Positions 1 through 7,052 of a stretch of 9,365 nt of DNA are shown here, one piece after another. The stretch lies in the NCBI GenBank assembly GCA_903901395.1, contig CAIUQW010000061.1, positions 1 through 9,365 of the forward strand. The letters are read 5' to 3'. This stretch comes from an uncultured Chlorobiales bacterium. Its GTDB lineage: Bacteria; Bacteroidota; Chlorobiia; Chlorobiales; Chlorobiaceae. Under the pieces are notes generated by a model that was not told where the DNA came from, made no database searches, and saw only the letters and a program-made list of their open reading frames with translations. Position numbers and translations under genes: made by a program. Within the stretch, counting starts at the first letter, position 1. Every line of letters begins with the position of its first letter.

Positions 1-1083
1 CAGCCGCTGCGCCAGCAGGTCGGCGGGGTAGATTCGGCCCTCGGCATCCTGCATCACGAAGAATCGATCGTCATCGGCAACCAGCAGTTGTATGGCCGCA
101 GCCGCCGGCTCGACCGACTGTCTGTTCCGCAGCACCAGTTCAGCTGCACCGAGTTCGTTCAGCCACTCGACACGCTGACGGACCAGCGGATCGTCGCTGA
201 CAATCACCAGAGATCGACCGCTCGTGCCCACATACCACGCTGACAACCAGCGTCGATAATCGGTCTCGGTATCAAGCGCGGAAACAGTGCCACTGGTGCG
301 AGACAGTCGTCGGCCCGTTTCAGGCAGCTCGCGAGTATCCAGATGCAGTCGATTGATCGCCGGTCCTGTCTCCGCTGTTCCAGCCCCGTCAACATCCGCG
401 GTTTGAAACAGACGAATCCCGAAATCCTTCCAGACAACCGGCACCGACTCGCCCGCCGCATCGAACACGTCCAGTCCGGCCCACGCAGTCGGGCAGCCGG
501 CTCCTGTTACCAGCAGACCTCCCAGAACCCCCGAGGTCCGGCGCATCGCTTCATGCAGGGCTGCCGCAGTCGTCCGGCCCGCATCATGCACAGGAAACCC
601 CAGTCTGCTGACGGCTGCAGTCACCCCCGCAAACAGGTCCTGAGAAAACGATCGAGCGTCATATCCGAGGATGATTGACCGCAGCGGCTCACGCTGCGAT
701 TCAGTATCCGGTGTCGGCACAGCACCCGTACGCTCGGCCACGGCGTTCCACGAACGCTGCAGACAAACACAGAACACTTCCGCCAGACGTTCCGCGAGGC
801 TGCGATCGAGGACATTGAGCCACGGGCCTCGCACTCCGAACTCCGATCGCTCCAGACCTGCCCGCCGAAAGTGACGAACCCGCTGAATCTCGTCCACCGC
901 GAATTCGGACAATCCTTCCGTATGTCGTCGCCATTCACACTGATCACACACGGACCATCCGGCGTGCAGCCGCGCCAGATGCACGGACCGGGAAATACCG
1001 GACACGGCACCGGGACAGACAAACAAACAATCCCCGGTTCCACCATCCGCCGGATCGAGTATGTTGAATTCCGACAGATTCAT
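1..1083 (-). CDS. Phosphohexomutase-like protein with a replaced catalytic loop (3' end beyond window)
   Basis: An uninterrupted 361-codon frame begins at ATG 1083-1081 and leaves the left edge in frame. A purine-rich GGGAG lies 8 bases before the ATG, which supports this start. Residues about 137-206 follow the first domain of alpha-D-phosphohexomutases: LGYDARSFS, a GxxVHDAG strand, then GGLLVTGAGCP and WAGLDVF, which correspond to the family's GGxxxTASHNP and NGxK. The serine that carries the phosphate is therefore Ala195 and the following His is Gly196. Around 335-340 VADDDR replaces the metal loop DGDGDR, keeping two Asp and the Arg but losing the first Asp. The N-terminus has Cys19, Cys23, Cys46 and Cys49 in CxxxC and CxxC pairs, a possible metal site. 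Family resemblance is seen in the sequence; loss of mutase activity is inferred. A binding or regulatory role is possible but unproven. It lies 31 bases after the FG-GAP gene on the same strand, probably in one operon. Confidence 0.75.
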   Translation of the reverse strand, partial: MNLSEFNILDPADGGTGDCLFVCPGAVSGISRSVHLARLHAGWSVCDQCEWRRHTEGLSEFAVDEIQRVRHFRRAGLERSEFGVRGPWLNVLDRSLAERLAEVFCVCLQRSWNAVAERTGAVPTPDTESQREPLRSIILGYDARSFSQDLFAGVTAAVSRLGFPVHDAGRTTAAALHEAMRRTSGVLGGLLVTGAGCPTAWAGLDVFDAAGESVPVVWKDFGIRLFQTADVDGAGTAETGPAINRLHLDTRELPETGRRLSRTSGTVSALDTETDYRRWLSAWYVGTSGRSLVIVSDDPLVRQRVEWLNELGAAELVLRNRQSVEPAAAAIQLLVADDDRFFVMQDAEGRIYPADLLAQRL

Positions 1084-1091
1084 CTCGTTGA

Positions 1092-1096
1092 CTCCC
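1092..1096 (-). promoter_or_regulatory. Ribosome binding site of the phosphohexomutase-like gene
   Basis: GGGAG on the minus strand, 8 bases upstream of the ATG at 1083-1081. It fixes this start and lies in the 31-base gap after the FG-GAP gene stop. Confidence 0.6.
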
Positions 1097-1114
1097 GGGT
1101 GGCAGCAATCTTCT

Positions 1115-1489
1115 TCAGCCTCCCCCAGCCGATCCTGCGACTGCTTCACCGGCATCCTGCGGATAGACCAGCAGTCGGTCGTGACACAGCAGCAGCAGGT
1201 CCGCCCGCCCGTCCCCGGTGACATCCACAATCAGGCCCTCGCGCGGCTGCAGTCCCCGGTCTGTGGCCGATGAGACCAGCCGCTTTTCCTCGAATACCCG
1301 AAAACTGGTGGCTTCACGAATGCCGTCGCGCTCGTCAAATCGCAGAATGGCGACGCCATCAATGCTGGTATCGATGGCCACCAGATCCATGGCTCCGTCT
1401 CCATTCACATCGCCGGCCAGCACGTCTGCCGGGAAAGCCTTCTCACGCTGAGATTCGAAGCCATACTTCCTGATAACACCAGTATATCG
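1115..1489 (-). CDS. FG-GAP/VCBS repeat protein, C-terminal fragment (5' end lost at a sequence join)
   Basis: The frame ends at TGA 1117-1115 and reads without a stop upstream past the internal ATG at 1421-1423. It contains RYTGVIRKYGFESQ, then AFPADVLAGDVNGDGAMDLV, and later VDVTGDGRADLLLL. The two DxNGDG/DxTGDG segments are the calcium-binding loops of FG-GAP/VCBS beta-propeller repeats, usually found in large secreted or surface proteins of Planctomycetes and relatives. Only about 125 residues remain and no signal peptide is present, so the beginning of the gene is missing. The 5' boundary is not a start codon: it is where I think unrelated DNA begins (about 1475-1515). The frame stays open by chance to a TGA near 1611. 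Substrate and role are unknown. It probably shares an operon with the downstream phosphohexomutase-like gene. Confidence 0.7.
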   Translation of the reverse strand, partial: RYTGVIRKYGFESQREKAFPADVLAGDVNGDGAMDLVAIDTSIDGVAILRFDERDGIREATSFRVFEEKRLVSSATDRGLQPREGLIVDVTGDGRADLLLLCHDRLLVYPQDAGEAVAGSAGGG

Positions 1490-2655
1490 AGCCTGTTCCA
1501 GAGCAGCCTGACCTCGAAAATCAAGACGATCGCGATTATCAATACCAGAACTCCAATAGATATTTGACGCGCCAGCGTGGCTGTAGCGCGAATATCGTAA
1601 TGCTGCTGGTCAACTGAAGCTGATGATCCAAACCACAGCGGGGGAAGCCATGTCATACTGAAGAGCGTCCGCATAATGGATGTTACCATCATGAGCGCCA
1701 GAATGAATGATACGGATAAGCCAGCACCAAGGAGTATTTTTTTTCGGAGTTCCTGGGTTGTTTTTTCAGCGTCAGGTTCCGGCAGAGCTAAAAGTTTGCT
1801 TTTACCATCGGCTTTCTTTAAATATTCGCCATAATAGGTGATTTTTGCGCTATTGAGCACTTCATTCATCGCTTTTGCCATCGCAACGTTCTGTTGATTC
1901 AACGCGATCATCGCCGTTGCGGCTCTTCTGGCCTGCTCACCTTCGAGAGGAGTTGGATAGGCATCTCGCAACACCAATATCATGGAGATTTTATCTCCTT
2001 TACCCGCAACCACCTGAGGCGTGTTTTGCTTCAGCTTGCCGAGCATATCGAGAATTTGAGGTGGAATTTTTTCCGATGTCAGAGCTATGAGCGTTTTATT
2101 GAAGGGTATCTTTTTCGCCTTTAATTCATCGAGAATACGAGTAAGCGGGGCGCCACTCATTGCCATTGCGTCGAGTGATTGTAACAGCGACATATCGACG
2201 CCGGGAAACAGCACCTCTTCGTATACAAACAGTTTGCGTCCGGCAAAAAGCTGAGGAGTGTTCTGAACGATGGATTCCGCCTGATCGGCAGTAACCGGCG
2301 GTTGACTACCCGTAATCTTGCTTTCGGCCAGACCCGCCAGCACATTTTTTTGCGCGGTATACACCGCCATGTTATAGTCCGGGCTATTGTCGAGCTTCAT
2401 CTCTTTGCCTTTTCCCGCGAGCAGTTCGAGACGGACAAGATCGGCAAGAATACGCCTTTTCAGATTGGCGGACTCAGCATCGCTCATATCCGGCCTGGCC
2501 GAACGCTGATAGAGGTACTCGACCTGGCGCTTGGTTATTTCTGTGCCGTTGACCACCGCCGCAACGCCGGTATCTGACTCTTTGGCGGTTTGCTGAGAAC
2601 ATCCGGCAAGGATAGCGAGCAGCAGGGCGAAGAGAAGAGAGGTTAGTTTTTTCAT
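1405..2655 (-). CDS. epsD: EpsD-family peptidyl-prolyl cis-trans isomerase lipoprotein with two C-terminal membrane segments; 3' end replaced at a join
   Basis: I choose ATG 2655-2653 because it puts a lipoprotein signal at the N-terminus: MKK, a hydrophobic stretch, then LAGC with Cys19 as the lipidated residue. The possible start at 2721 would bury this signal. Residues about 30-90 have the look of a SurA-type N-terminal domain (AAVVNGTEITKRQVEYLY). Residues 1-285 fit the usual length of EpsD isomerases, which accompany exosortase/exopolysaccharide loci and are thought to help fold exported partners. Unusually, the protein goes on with a basic stretch (ELRKK), a membrane segment at about 307-329 and a second at about 367-383. 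The last 20-30 residues, including SNLSVRRLSRQTCWPAM, are an out-of-frame reading of the FG-GAP gene next door, so the real C-terminus is missing. The assignment to EpsD rests on recognition of the lipoprotein and parvulin-like N-domain, not on a search. No strong ribosome site is visible. Confidence 0.65.
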   Translation of the reverse strand: MKKLTSLLFALLLAILAGCSQQTAKESDTGVAAVVNGTEITKRQVEYLYQRSARPDMSDAESANLKRRILADLVRLELLAGKGKEMKLDNSPDYNMAVYTAQKNVLAGLAESKITGSQPPVTADQAESIVQNTPQLFAGRKLFVYEEVLFPGVDMSLLQSLDAMAMSGAPLTRILDELKAKKIPFNKTLIALTSEKIPPQILDMLGKLKQNTPQVVAGKGDKISMILVLRDAYPTPLEGEQARRAATAMIALNQQNVAMAKAMNEVLNSAKITYYGEYLKKADGKSKLLALPEPDAEKTTQELRKKILLGAGLSVSFILALMMVTSIMRTLFSMTWLPPLWFGSSASVDQQHYDIRATATLARQISIGVLVLIIAIVLIFEVRLLWNRLDILVLSGSMASNLSVRRLSRQTCWPAM

Positions 2656-2782
2656 GCTGCGAAGAAATTGAATTATGCTGTCATGCTCACACAATACACA
2701 TGGCTGCAAATATAACTTCAATCAGATTAAAATGCGCTAAGTAACTATCGCTTTATTACTTTTTTTAGTCTGTGAGTTTCTT
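2656..2782. other. Short AT-rich gap upstream of epsD
   Basis: 127 bases between the terminator hairpin and the epsD start, with a run of seven T at about 2760. It must hold the epsD promoter if the hairpin ends transcription from the gene before it. I see TTGAAG and TATTGT-like hexamers on the minus strand, but with 19-base spacing, so I do not call a promoter. Confidence 0.3.
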
Positions 2783-2820
2783 AACAACGAAAACCCGGAA
2801 TCTGCCGGGTTTTCGTTGTT
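2783..2820 (-). terminator. Perfect hairpin terminator after the PEP-CTERM gene
   Basis: AACAACGAAAACCCGG at 2783-2798 is the exact reverse complement of CCGGGTTTTCGTTGTT at 2805-2820, a 16-bp stem around a 6-base loop. It starts 28 bases after the PEP-CTERM stop. The descending arm is T-rich (GGGTTTTCGTTGTT) on either strand, so it could work in both directions, although no clean T-run follows. It separates the PEP-CTERM gene from epsD, so the two are probably transcribed separately. Confidence 0.75.
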
Positions 2821-2847
2821 CTCAAAATGACATATCGAAAACAGGCG

Positions 2848-3366
2848 TTATGCCGTAATATCCTCTGTTCTGCTCTCATAGAGCTTGCGGCCACCGGCAA
2901 GCAGCCCGCCGATGCCAAGCAGCATCACCGTCGCCGGCTCAGGAACCGGACCCTGGGTTGGGTTGCCAGCAACAGGTAAGTCATTGTATCTCCAGACAAC
3001 AGGGCCGCTTGGATCCAAAGAGGTTACTGAAAAGCCGCTGATTGTAGTTCCTCCGGCTGCCCCAACAATATCCGAGCCTGTCCAAGTCCATATGGCAGAA
3101 TATCCACCTCCAGGAAGGTTTAAACCCCAATTAATATCAGGAGCGGCACCACCGTTAATTACTCCCGTTGTCGTGAGCGTGATGTAGTCGTTTGTGGCAA
3201 ATGTGTCACCTTCACCGATCGTAAGATCATAGCTCCATGTTCCAGGAAAAGCACCGTTGGGAACAGCTGGATTATTAACAAAAGTGATTGCTGCCATTGC
3301 CTGTGAAGGCGCGAAACCGGTCATCAGGGCGATGCCGAGGCCGATGGTCGATAAGAGTTTTTTCAT
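2848..3366 (-). CDS. Small secreted PEP-CTERM protein
   Basis: A 172-residue protein from ATG 3366-3364. Start choice: AAAGGA lies 5 bases upstream and the signal peptide begins here (MKKLLSTIGLGIALMTG, probable cleavage after AMA at residue 25); the upstream ATG at 3393 would add nine polar residues before it. The middle part is rich in Gly, Thr, Asn and aromatics and looks like a beta-rich extracellular domain that I do not recognise. The C-terminus is a canonical sorting tail: VPEP at 141-144, a hydrophobic segment at 146-158, then the basic GGRK. Exosortase is known to recognise this signal and process such proteins, often for a biofilm or exopolysaccharide matrix. Oddly, about 11 polar residues (LYESRTEDITA) follow the basic cluster, where the family usually ends. 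The EpsD-like gene downstream belongs to the same system. Confidence 0.9.
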   Translation of the reverse strand: MKKLLSTIGLGIALMTGFAPSQAMAAITFVNNPAVPNGAFPGTWSYDLTIGEGDTFATNDYITLTTTGVINGGAAPDINWGLNLPGGGYSAIWTWTGSDIVGAAGGTTISGFSVTSLDPSGPVVWRYNDLPVAGNPTQGPVPEPATVMLLGIGGLLAGGRKLYESRTEDITA

Positions 3367-3371
3367 GTTCG

Positions 3372-3377
3372 TCCTTT
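3372..3377 (-). promoter_or_regulatory. Ribosome binding site of the PEP-CTERM gene
   Basis: AAAGGA on the minus strand, 5 bases before the ATG at 3366-3364. It is the clearest Shine-Dalgarno site in the right-hand part of the window and decides this start over the one at 3393. Confidence 0.75.
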
Positions 3378-3436
3378 GTTTTTGTTGTGGCAAACTGCTT
3401 TACCGACAAAACAAGCTATGCGTGATACAACTTCGG

Positions 3437-3478
3437 TTTTTTGCGCACTCCTTTCGAAAGGCAAAAAAACGCGCAAAA
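3437..3478 (-). promoter_or_regulatory. Palindromic hairpin in the leader of the PEP-CTERM gene
   Basis: The 12-base palindrome CCTTTCGAAAGG (3450-3461) sits inside outer arms that can pair in two ways: TTTTTTGC (3437-3444) with GCAAAAAA (3461-3468), or TTTTGCGC (3439-3446) with GCGCAAAA (3471-3478). It lies about 70-110 bases upstream of the start. It could be an operator for a dimeric regulator, a leader RNA structure, or a terminator; the sequence does not decide. Confidence 0.4.
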
Positions 3479-3802
3479 CGTCACTTTATCAGTAAAAGCA
3501 ACGCAAACCGCTGTTCTTTGGAAAAAAGGAGTAAAAGGACTACCTGACGATTTACCTATCCGCTCTGTCGAGAGGTTTGCAGTGATTCAAGGGTACTACA
3601 AAAACGGATACTACATGTGAATATTATGAAATATTATTCAGTACAGAAAAAAATATCGTGACGATTATGAAGATTTGTACATAAAGATTTTGATGGAAAT
3701 ATATTTTATTGTATGCTTTTTGGGGTGTTCAGGCAATTAAATATATGTGCAATATGTGAGATATTTGCGCGCTTCGGCATCCTCATTTGTTATATATCAT
3801 CG

Positions 3803-3852
3803 CCAAGACAAATCCCCGCTTCGATAGTTTTCAGAACGAGGATTTGTCTTGG
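3803..3852. repeat. Inverted repeat after the SulP gene, possible terminator
   Basis: CCAAGACAAATCC (3803-3815) is the exact reverse complement of GGATTTGTCTTGG (3840-3852), a 13-bp stem around a 24-base loop. It begins 47 bases past the SulP stop, where a terminator is expected, but no T-run follows on the minus strand. It could also be half of a mobile repeat or a regulator site. Confidence 0.5.
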
Positions 3853-3898
3853 TCAGCGAGTATCGTTTGTCGAAGCGATCTCATTCGATCTTCGCCCT

Positions 3899-5605
3899 CT
3901 ACTTCTTCTCCCTTTTCACGCTTGCCACAAAATCGTCGGGGCGGCCCTGCTTTGGCAGGCCGAGAATCTGACGGGCGCGGTCGAGGGCGTCGTCGATGTT
4001 GCCGTGGATGTTCTCTTCGCCGATCATCTCCGCCAGGCCGTACTGCTGCATGGCGAAGATCGGCTGGGCGTGGACGCCGGAGAGAATCAGCTTCGTGCCG
4101 GTTTTCTGGCAGTCCGCGGCCAGCTCCTTCAGCATGTTCAGGCCGGTGGCGTCGATGCTCATCACCTTGCGCATCCTGATGATGCGGATTTCGGGCGCTT
4201 TGCCGACCACGTGCATGGCGTCCTTGAACTTCGAGGCCGCGCCGAAAAAGAATGGGCCGCTGACTTCGAACACATCCACGCCCGCCGGAATGCTGCGTGT
4301 GACGATGGCGTTCGGATCGGATGAATCCTCCTCGTCCTTCAGCTCGCCGGTGACGATGCCGACGTTGCTGAGGCTCGCCATGCGCTGCATGAAGAGGATC
4401 ACCGAGAGCATCATGCCGACCTCGATGGCTATCGTCAAATCGAAGATCACCGTCAGGCCGAAGGTGGTGAGCAGCACGGCCACGTCGCTTTTCGGGCTTT
4501 TGAGGAGCTGGCGGAAGACGTGGTGCTCGCTCATGTTCCAGGCGACGACGATCAGAATCGCGGCGAGCGTCGGCATTGGAATCAGCCTGGCCCACGAGCC
4601 GAAAACGAGCATGATCGCGAGCAGCGTGATGGCGTGAACGATTCCGGCAATCGGCGTGCGTCCGCCGTTTTTGACGTTGGTTGCGGTGCGGGCGATCGCG
4701 CCGGTGACCGGAATACCGCCGAAGAGTGGCGAGACGATGTTGGCGACGCCCTGAGCGACCAGCTCCATGTTCGACTTGTGCCGCGCGCCGATCATGCCGT
4801 CGGCGACCACCGCCGAGAGCAGCGCCTCGATGGCTCCCAGCATCGCAATCGTGGTGGCGGGCATGATGAGGTGGCGGATGGTCGCCATGTCGAGCGACGG
4901 AAAGGTCGGCGAGGGAATCGAGGCCGAGATGTCGCCGAAGCGGCTCTCGATGGTATCCACCGGAAGGTGCAGCATCTGCACGGCCAGCGTCGTGACGATG
5001 AGCGCGATCAGCGGGCCGGGAATTTTCCGCGAAACTTTTGGCCAGAAGATGATGATCAGAAGCGCAACCACGCCGATGATGAGCGTCTCAGGGCTGGTGG
5101 TCGGAAACGCTTTGATGTAGGCGGCCCACTTGTCGATGAAGTCGGCGGGCACCTTGGCCATGCTGAGACCGAGGAAATCCTTCACTTCGCTCGAAAAGAT
5201 GATGACGGCGATGCCGCTGGTGAAGCCGACGATGACCGGGTAGGGGATGAACTTGATGAGCGAGCCGAGCTGCGAGAAGCCCATGACGACGAGGATCACG
5301 CCCGCCATGATGGTGGCGATCATGAGGCCGTTGACGCCGTATTGCTGGACGATGCCGTAAAGTATGACGATGAATGCTCCGGTAGGGCCGCCGATCTGCA
5401 CGCGGCTGCCGCCGAGAAAAGAGATCAGGAAGCCGCCGATGACGGCGCTGACGAGGCCCTTGTCGGGCGAGACGCCCGAGGCGATGGCGAAGGCGATGGC
5501 AAGCGGCAGAGCCACGATGCCGACGAGGATGCCGGAGATGATGTCGCGAACGAGCTGATCCTTGTTCAGCTCGGGAAGAACGGTAAAAAGCTTGGGTTTG
5601 AACAT
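3899..5605 (-). CDS. SulP-family anion transporter with C-terminal STAS domain
   Basis: A 568-residue inner-membrane protein, normal for bacterial SulP carriers. Membrane segments fill residues about 20-410. Family landmarks are visible: GGPTGAF at 72-78, [13 protein letters not shown] at 121-133 and [20 protein letters not shown] at 298-317. A cytoplasmic STAS domain covers about 440-550 with the [10 protein letters not shown] segment (483-492), where other STAS domains carry the DxSG motif. SulP proteins move sulfate, bicarbonate or other anions, often with Na+ or H+. Lying just past a sulfate ABC operon on the same strand, sulfate is my preferred substrate, but a BicA-type bicarbonate role cannot be excluded. 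The start at 5605-5603 gives the usual N-terminus; no strong ribosome site is visible. The 371-base gap before it suggests its own promoter. Confidence 0.9.
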   Translation of the reverse strand: MFKPKLFTVLPELNKDQLVRDIISGILVGIVALPLAIAFAIASGVSPDKGLVSAVIGGFLISFLGGSRVQIGGPTGAFIVILYGIVQQYGVNGLMIATIMAGVILVVMGFSQLGSLIKFIPYPVIVGFTSGIAVIIFSSEVKDFLGLSMAKVPADFIDKWAAYIKAFPTTSPETLIIGVVALLIIIFWPKVSRKIPGPLIALIVTTLAVQMLHLPVDTIESRFGDISASIPSPTFPSLDMATIRHLIMPATTIAMLGAIEALLSAVVADGMIGARHKSNMELVAQGVANIVSPLFGGIPVTGAIARTATNVKNGGRTPIAGIVHAITLLAIMLVFGSWARLIPMPTLAAILIVVAWNMSEHHVFRQLLKSPKSDVAVLLTTFGLTVIFDLTIAIEVGMMLSVILFMQRMASLSNVGIVTGELKDEEDSSDPNAIVTRSIPAGVDVFEVSGPFFFGAASKFKDAMHVVGKAPEIRIIRMRKVMSIDATGLNMLKELAADCQKTGTKLILSGVHAQPIFAMQQYGLAEMIGEENIHGNIDDALDRARQILGLPKQGRPDDFVASVKREKK

Positions 5606-5976
5606 TTGTCTGTAATGATCTGATGTGAAGGAACGGCAGTGGACTGCACCCGGTGGCCGACGGATCGACGCATTGCCCGAACGCGTAATGCCCGGAAGGT
5701 CTCGACTCTCCGGGTTCGTTCATGGATTTCCGGCAATCGCGTTGACCGGTCAGCGCAGGAACTGTCTACTGTTATACAATCTATAGTTTTCAGGGAATTA
5801 TCAAGGGGCCGGACGATAATCTTTAAAACCCGTTTGCGTTCATCCCCAACCCGAATCCGGTGTGACGATGAACGCATAACCGTTGACTCTGACTCGGCAG
5901 GAGCTTCAACGAAACTTGCTTGGGCATGGCGAACTGGTTCGCAGCGCAAGCGCTCGATGCTGGCATATCGCCGGTG
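5606..5976. other. Gene-free stretch between cysA and the SulP gene
   Basis: 371 bases with no gene that I accept. A 127-codon minus-strand frame (5949-5566) runs into the SulP start, is Arg/Ser-rich and lacks any domain, so it is probably noise. The stretch holds a hairpin at 5835-5876 and smaller pairings near 5676-5718 (CCCGGA with TCCGGG). At 5771-5805 the minus strand has TTGATA, TATAGA and TATAAC hexamers, but none pair at 16-18-base spacing, so a SulP promoter here is only a suspicion. Confidence 0.4.
5835..5876 (-). terminator. Hairpin after cysA, possible end of the sulfate operon
   Basis: TGCGTTCATC (5835-5844) is the exact reverse complement of GATGAACGCA (5867-5876), with a GC-rich loop region of 22 bases. 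It lies about 100 bases past the cysA stop. On the minus strand GGGTTTTAAAG follows shortly after, a weak T-tract. It is likely to end, or partly end, transcription before the SulP gene. Confidence 0.4.
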
Positions 5977-7047
5977 TCATATCTCGAAATCACCGGTGAA
6001 GACTCTTGCCTTGTCGAGGGTGATATACACCTCTTCGCCTTTGGAGAGTTCGAGGTTTCGCCAGGTTTCGCGGGAGATTTCGGCTTCGATGGGGGTGTCG
6101 AATCCGGCGCTTTCCAGTTCGAGGGTGATCTGGCTGCCGGTGAGGCGGATGTCCCTGATGACGCCCGGATGGTCGTTGCCGTTCCTGATTTTGCTGATGC
6201 CGATGTCGTGCGGGCGGATGAAGGCCTGACCCGTTTTCACCTCATGGCCGTTCAGCTCGCGACGCTCATCGGGCAGGGGCTGGCCGAGCACCACCTTGCC
6301 GTTCCGGACTCGTCCGTGGAAGACATTGACGTTGCCGAGAAAATTGTAGACAAACGAGTTTGCCGGATGGTCGTAGACCTCCTGCGGCGTTCCTTCCTGT
6401 TCGATTTTTCCCTTGTTGATCACCACGATCCGGTCGGCCAGTTCAAGCGCCTCCTCCTGGTCGTGGGTGACGAAGATACTGGTGACGTGGATGTCGTCAT
6501 GCAGCTTGCGCAGCCAGCGTCGCAGCTCCTGGCGTACCTTGGCGTCGAGTGCGGAGAAGGGTTCGTCGAGCAGCAGCACCTTCGGGTTGACGGCAAGCGC
6601 GCGGGCAAGAGCGACGCGCTGGCGTTGGCCACCGGAGAGTTGCGAGGGATAACGCTTCGCGGCCCAATCCATCTGCACGAGCTTCAGAAGGTGCATGACT
6701 CTGTCGCGGATATCCTGCTTCGATGGACGTTCCGATGCAGGCTTGACCGTGAGGCCGAAGGCGACGTTGTCGAACACATTCAGCCGCCTGAAAAGAGCGT
6801 AGTGCTGGAAGACGAAGCCGACGTTTTTTGACCGGGCGGGCAGATTGGTCGTGTCCCGGTTTTCAAGGATGATGCTGCCGACGTCGGCGGTTTCGAGGCC
6901 TGCGATGATTCTCAGGAGGGTTGTTTTGCCGCAGCCGGAGGGGCCGAGCAGGGCGATGAGTTCGCCCGTGGCGACCTTGAGGCTGATATTGTCGAGGGCC
7001 GTATAGCCGGGAAAACGCTTGGTGATGTTCTGTATTTCGATACTCAT
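5977..7047 (-). CDS. cysA: Sulfate/thiosulfate ABC transporter ATPase CysA
   Basis: A 356-residue ATPase, the usual CysA length. It hydrolyses ATP at the inner face of the membrane to drive the CysT/CysW channel. All nucleotide-binding parts are intact: Walker [10 protein letters not shown] at 35-43, Q-loop FVFQHYALF from 78, signature LSGGQRQR at 137-144, Walker B VLLLDE at 157-162, D-loop SALD, and the switch His195 in [23 protein letters not shown] after the Q-loop is typical of the CysA branch. A regulatory/TOBE-like domain fills the last 110 residues or so. Its ATG lies 5 bases after the cysW stop, so the two genes are surely cotranscribed. Molybdate or other CUT-type ATPases are a less likely alternative given the permeases beside it. 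Confidence 0.93.
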   Translation of the reverse strand: MSIEIQNITKRFPGYTALDNISLKVATGELIALLGPSGCGKTTLLRIIAGLETADVGSIILENRDTTNLPARSKNVGFVFQHYALFRRLNVFDNVAFGLTVKPASERPSKQDIRDRVMHLLKLVQMDWAAKRYPSQLSGGQRQRVALARALAVNPKVLLLDEPFSALDAKVRQELRRWLRKLHDDIHVTSIFVTHDQEEALELADRIVVINKGKIEQEGTPQEVYDHPANSFVYNFLGNVNVFHGRVRNGKVVLGQPLPDERRELNGHEVKTGQAFIRPHDIGISKIRNGNDHPGVIRDIRLTGSQITLELESAGFDTPIEAEISRETWRNLELSKGEEVYITLDKARVFTGDFEI

Positions 7048-7052
7048 GATGT

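Larger units (their letters stand above)
3367..3898. other. AT-rich gene-free stretch between the PEP-CTERM gene and the SulP gene
   Basis: 532 bases without a convincing gene on either strand. The part at about 3600-3780 is very AT-rich. It contains the hairpin at 3437-3478 in the leader of the PEP-CTERM gene and the inverted repeat at 3803-3852 after the SulP stop. The promoter of the PEP-CTERM gene should lie here, but I could not find a matching pair of -35/-10 hexamers or a sigma-54 GG-N10-GC type site. A plus-strand frame starting at 3713 runs on antisense to the SulP gene and is not coding. Confidence 0.5.

Noticed and set aside
621..1046. 141-codon minus-strand frame in the left region
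   Set aside because: It lies wholly within the 361-codon phosphohexomutase-like frame on the same strand in another register; Cys/Arg/Ser-rich and without a domain.
3367..3898. Possible CRISPR array or tRNA in the AT-rich gap
   Set aside because: I found no regularly spaced repeats and no cloverleaf; only isolated inverted repeats are present.
3831..4595. 254-codon minus-strand frame overlapping the end of SulP
   Set aside because: An Arg/His-rich out-of-frame reading of the SulP coding sequence.
4520..5623. 367-codon plus-strand frame opposite the SulP gene
   Set aside because: It is rich in Asp, Arg, His and Gly with no domain, as expected for the antisense reading of a GC-rich membrane protein gene; the minus-strand SulP protein is unmistakable.
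5566..5949. 127-codon minus-strand frame between cysA and SulP
   Set aside because: It overlaps the start of the SulP gene, has no domain or ribosome site, and has an Arg/Ser-rich makeup typical of chance frames.
5920..6831. 303-codon plus-strand frame opposite cysA
   Set aside because: Antisense to an ATPase with every catalytic motif intact; the translation shows no family features.
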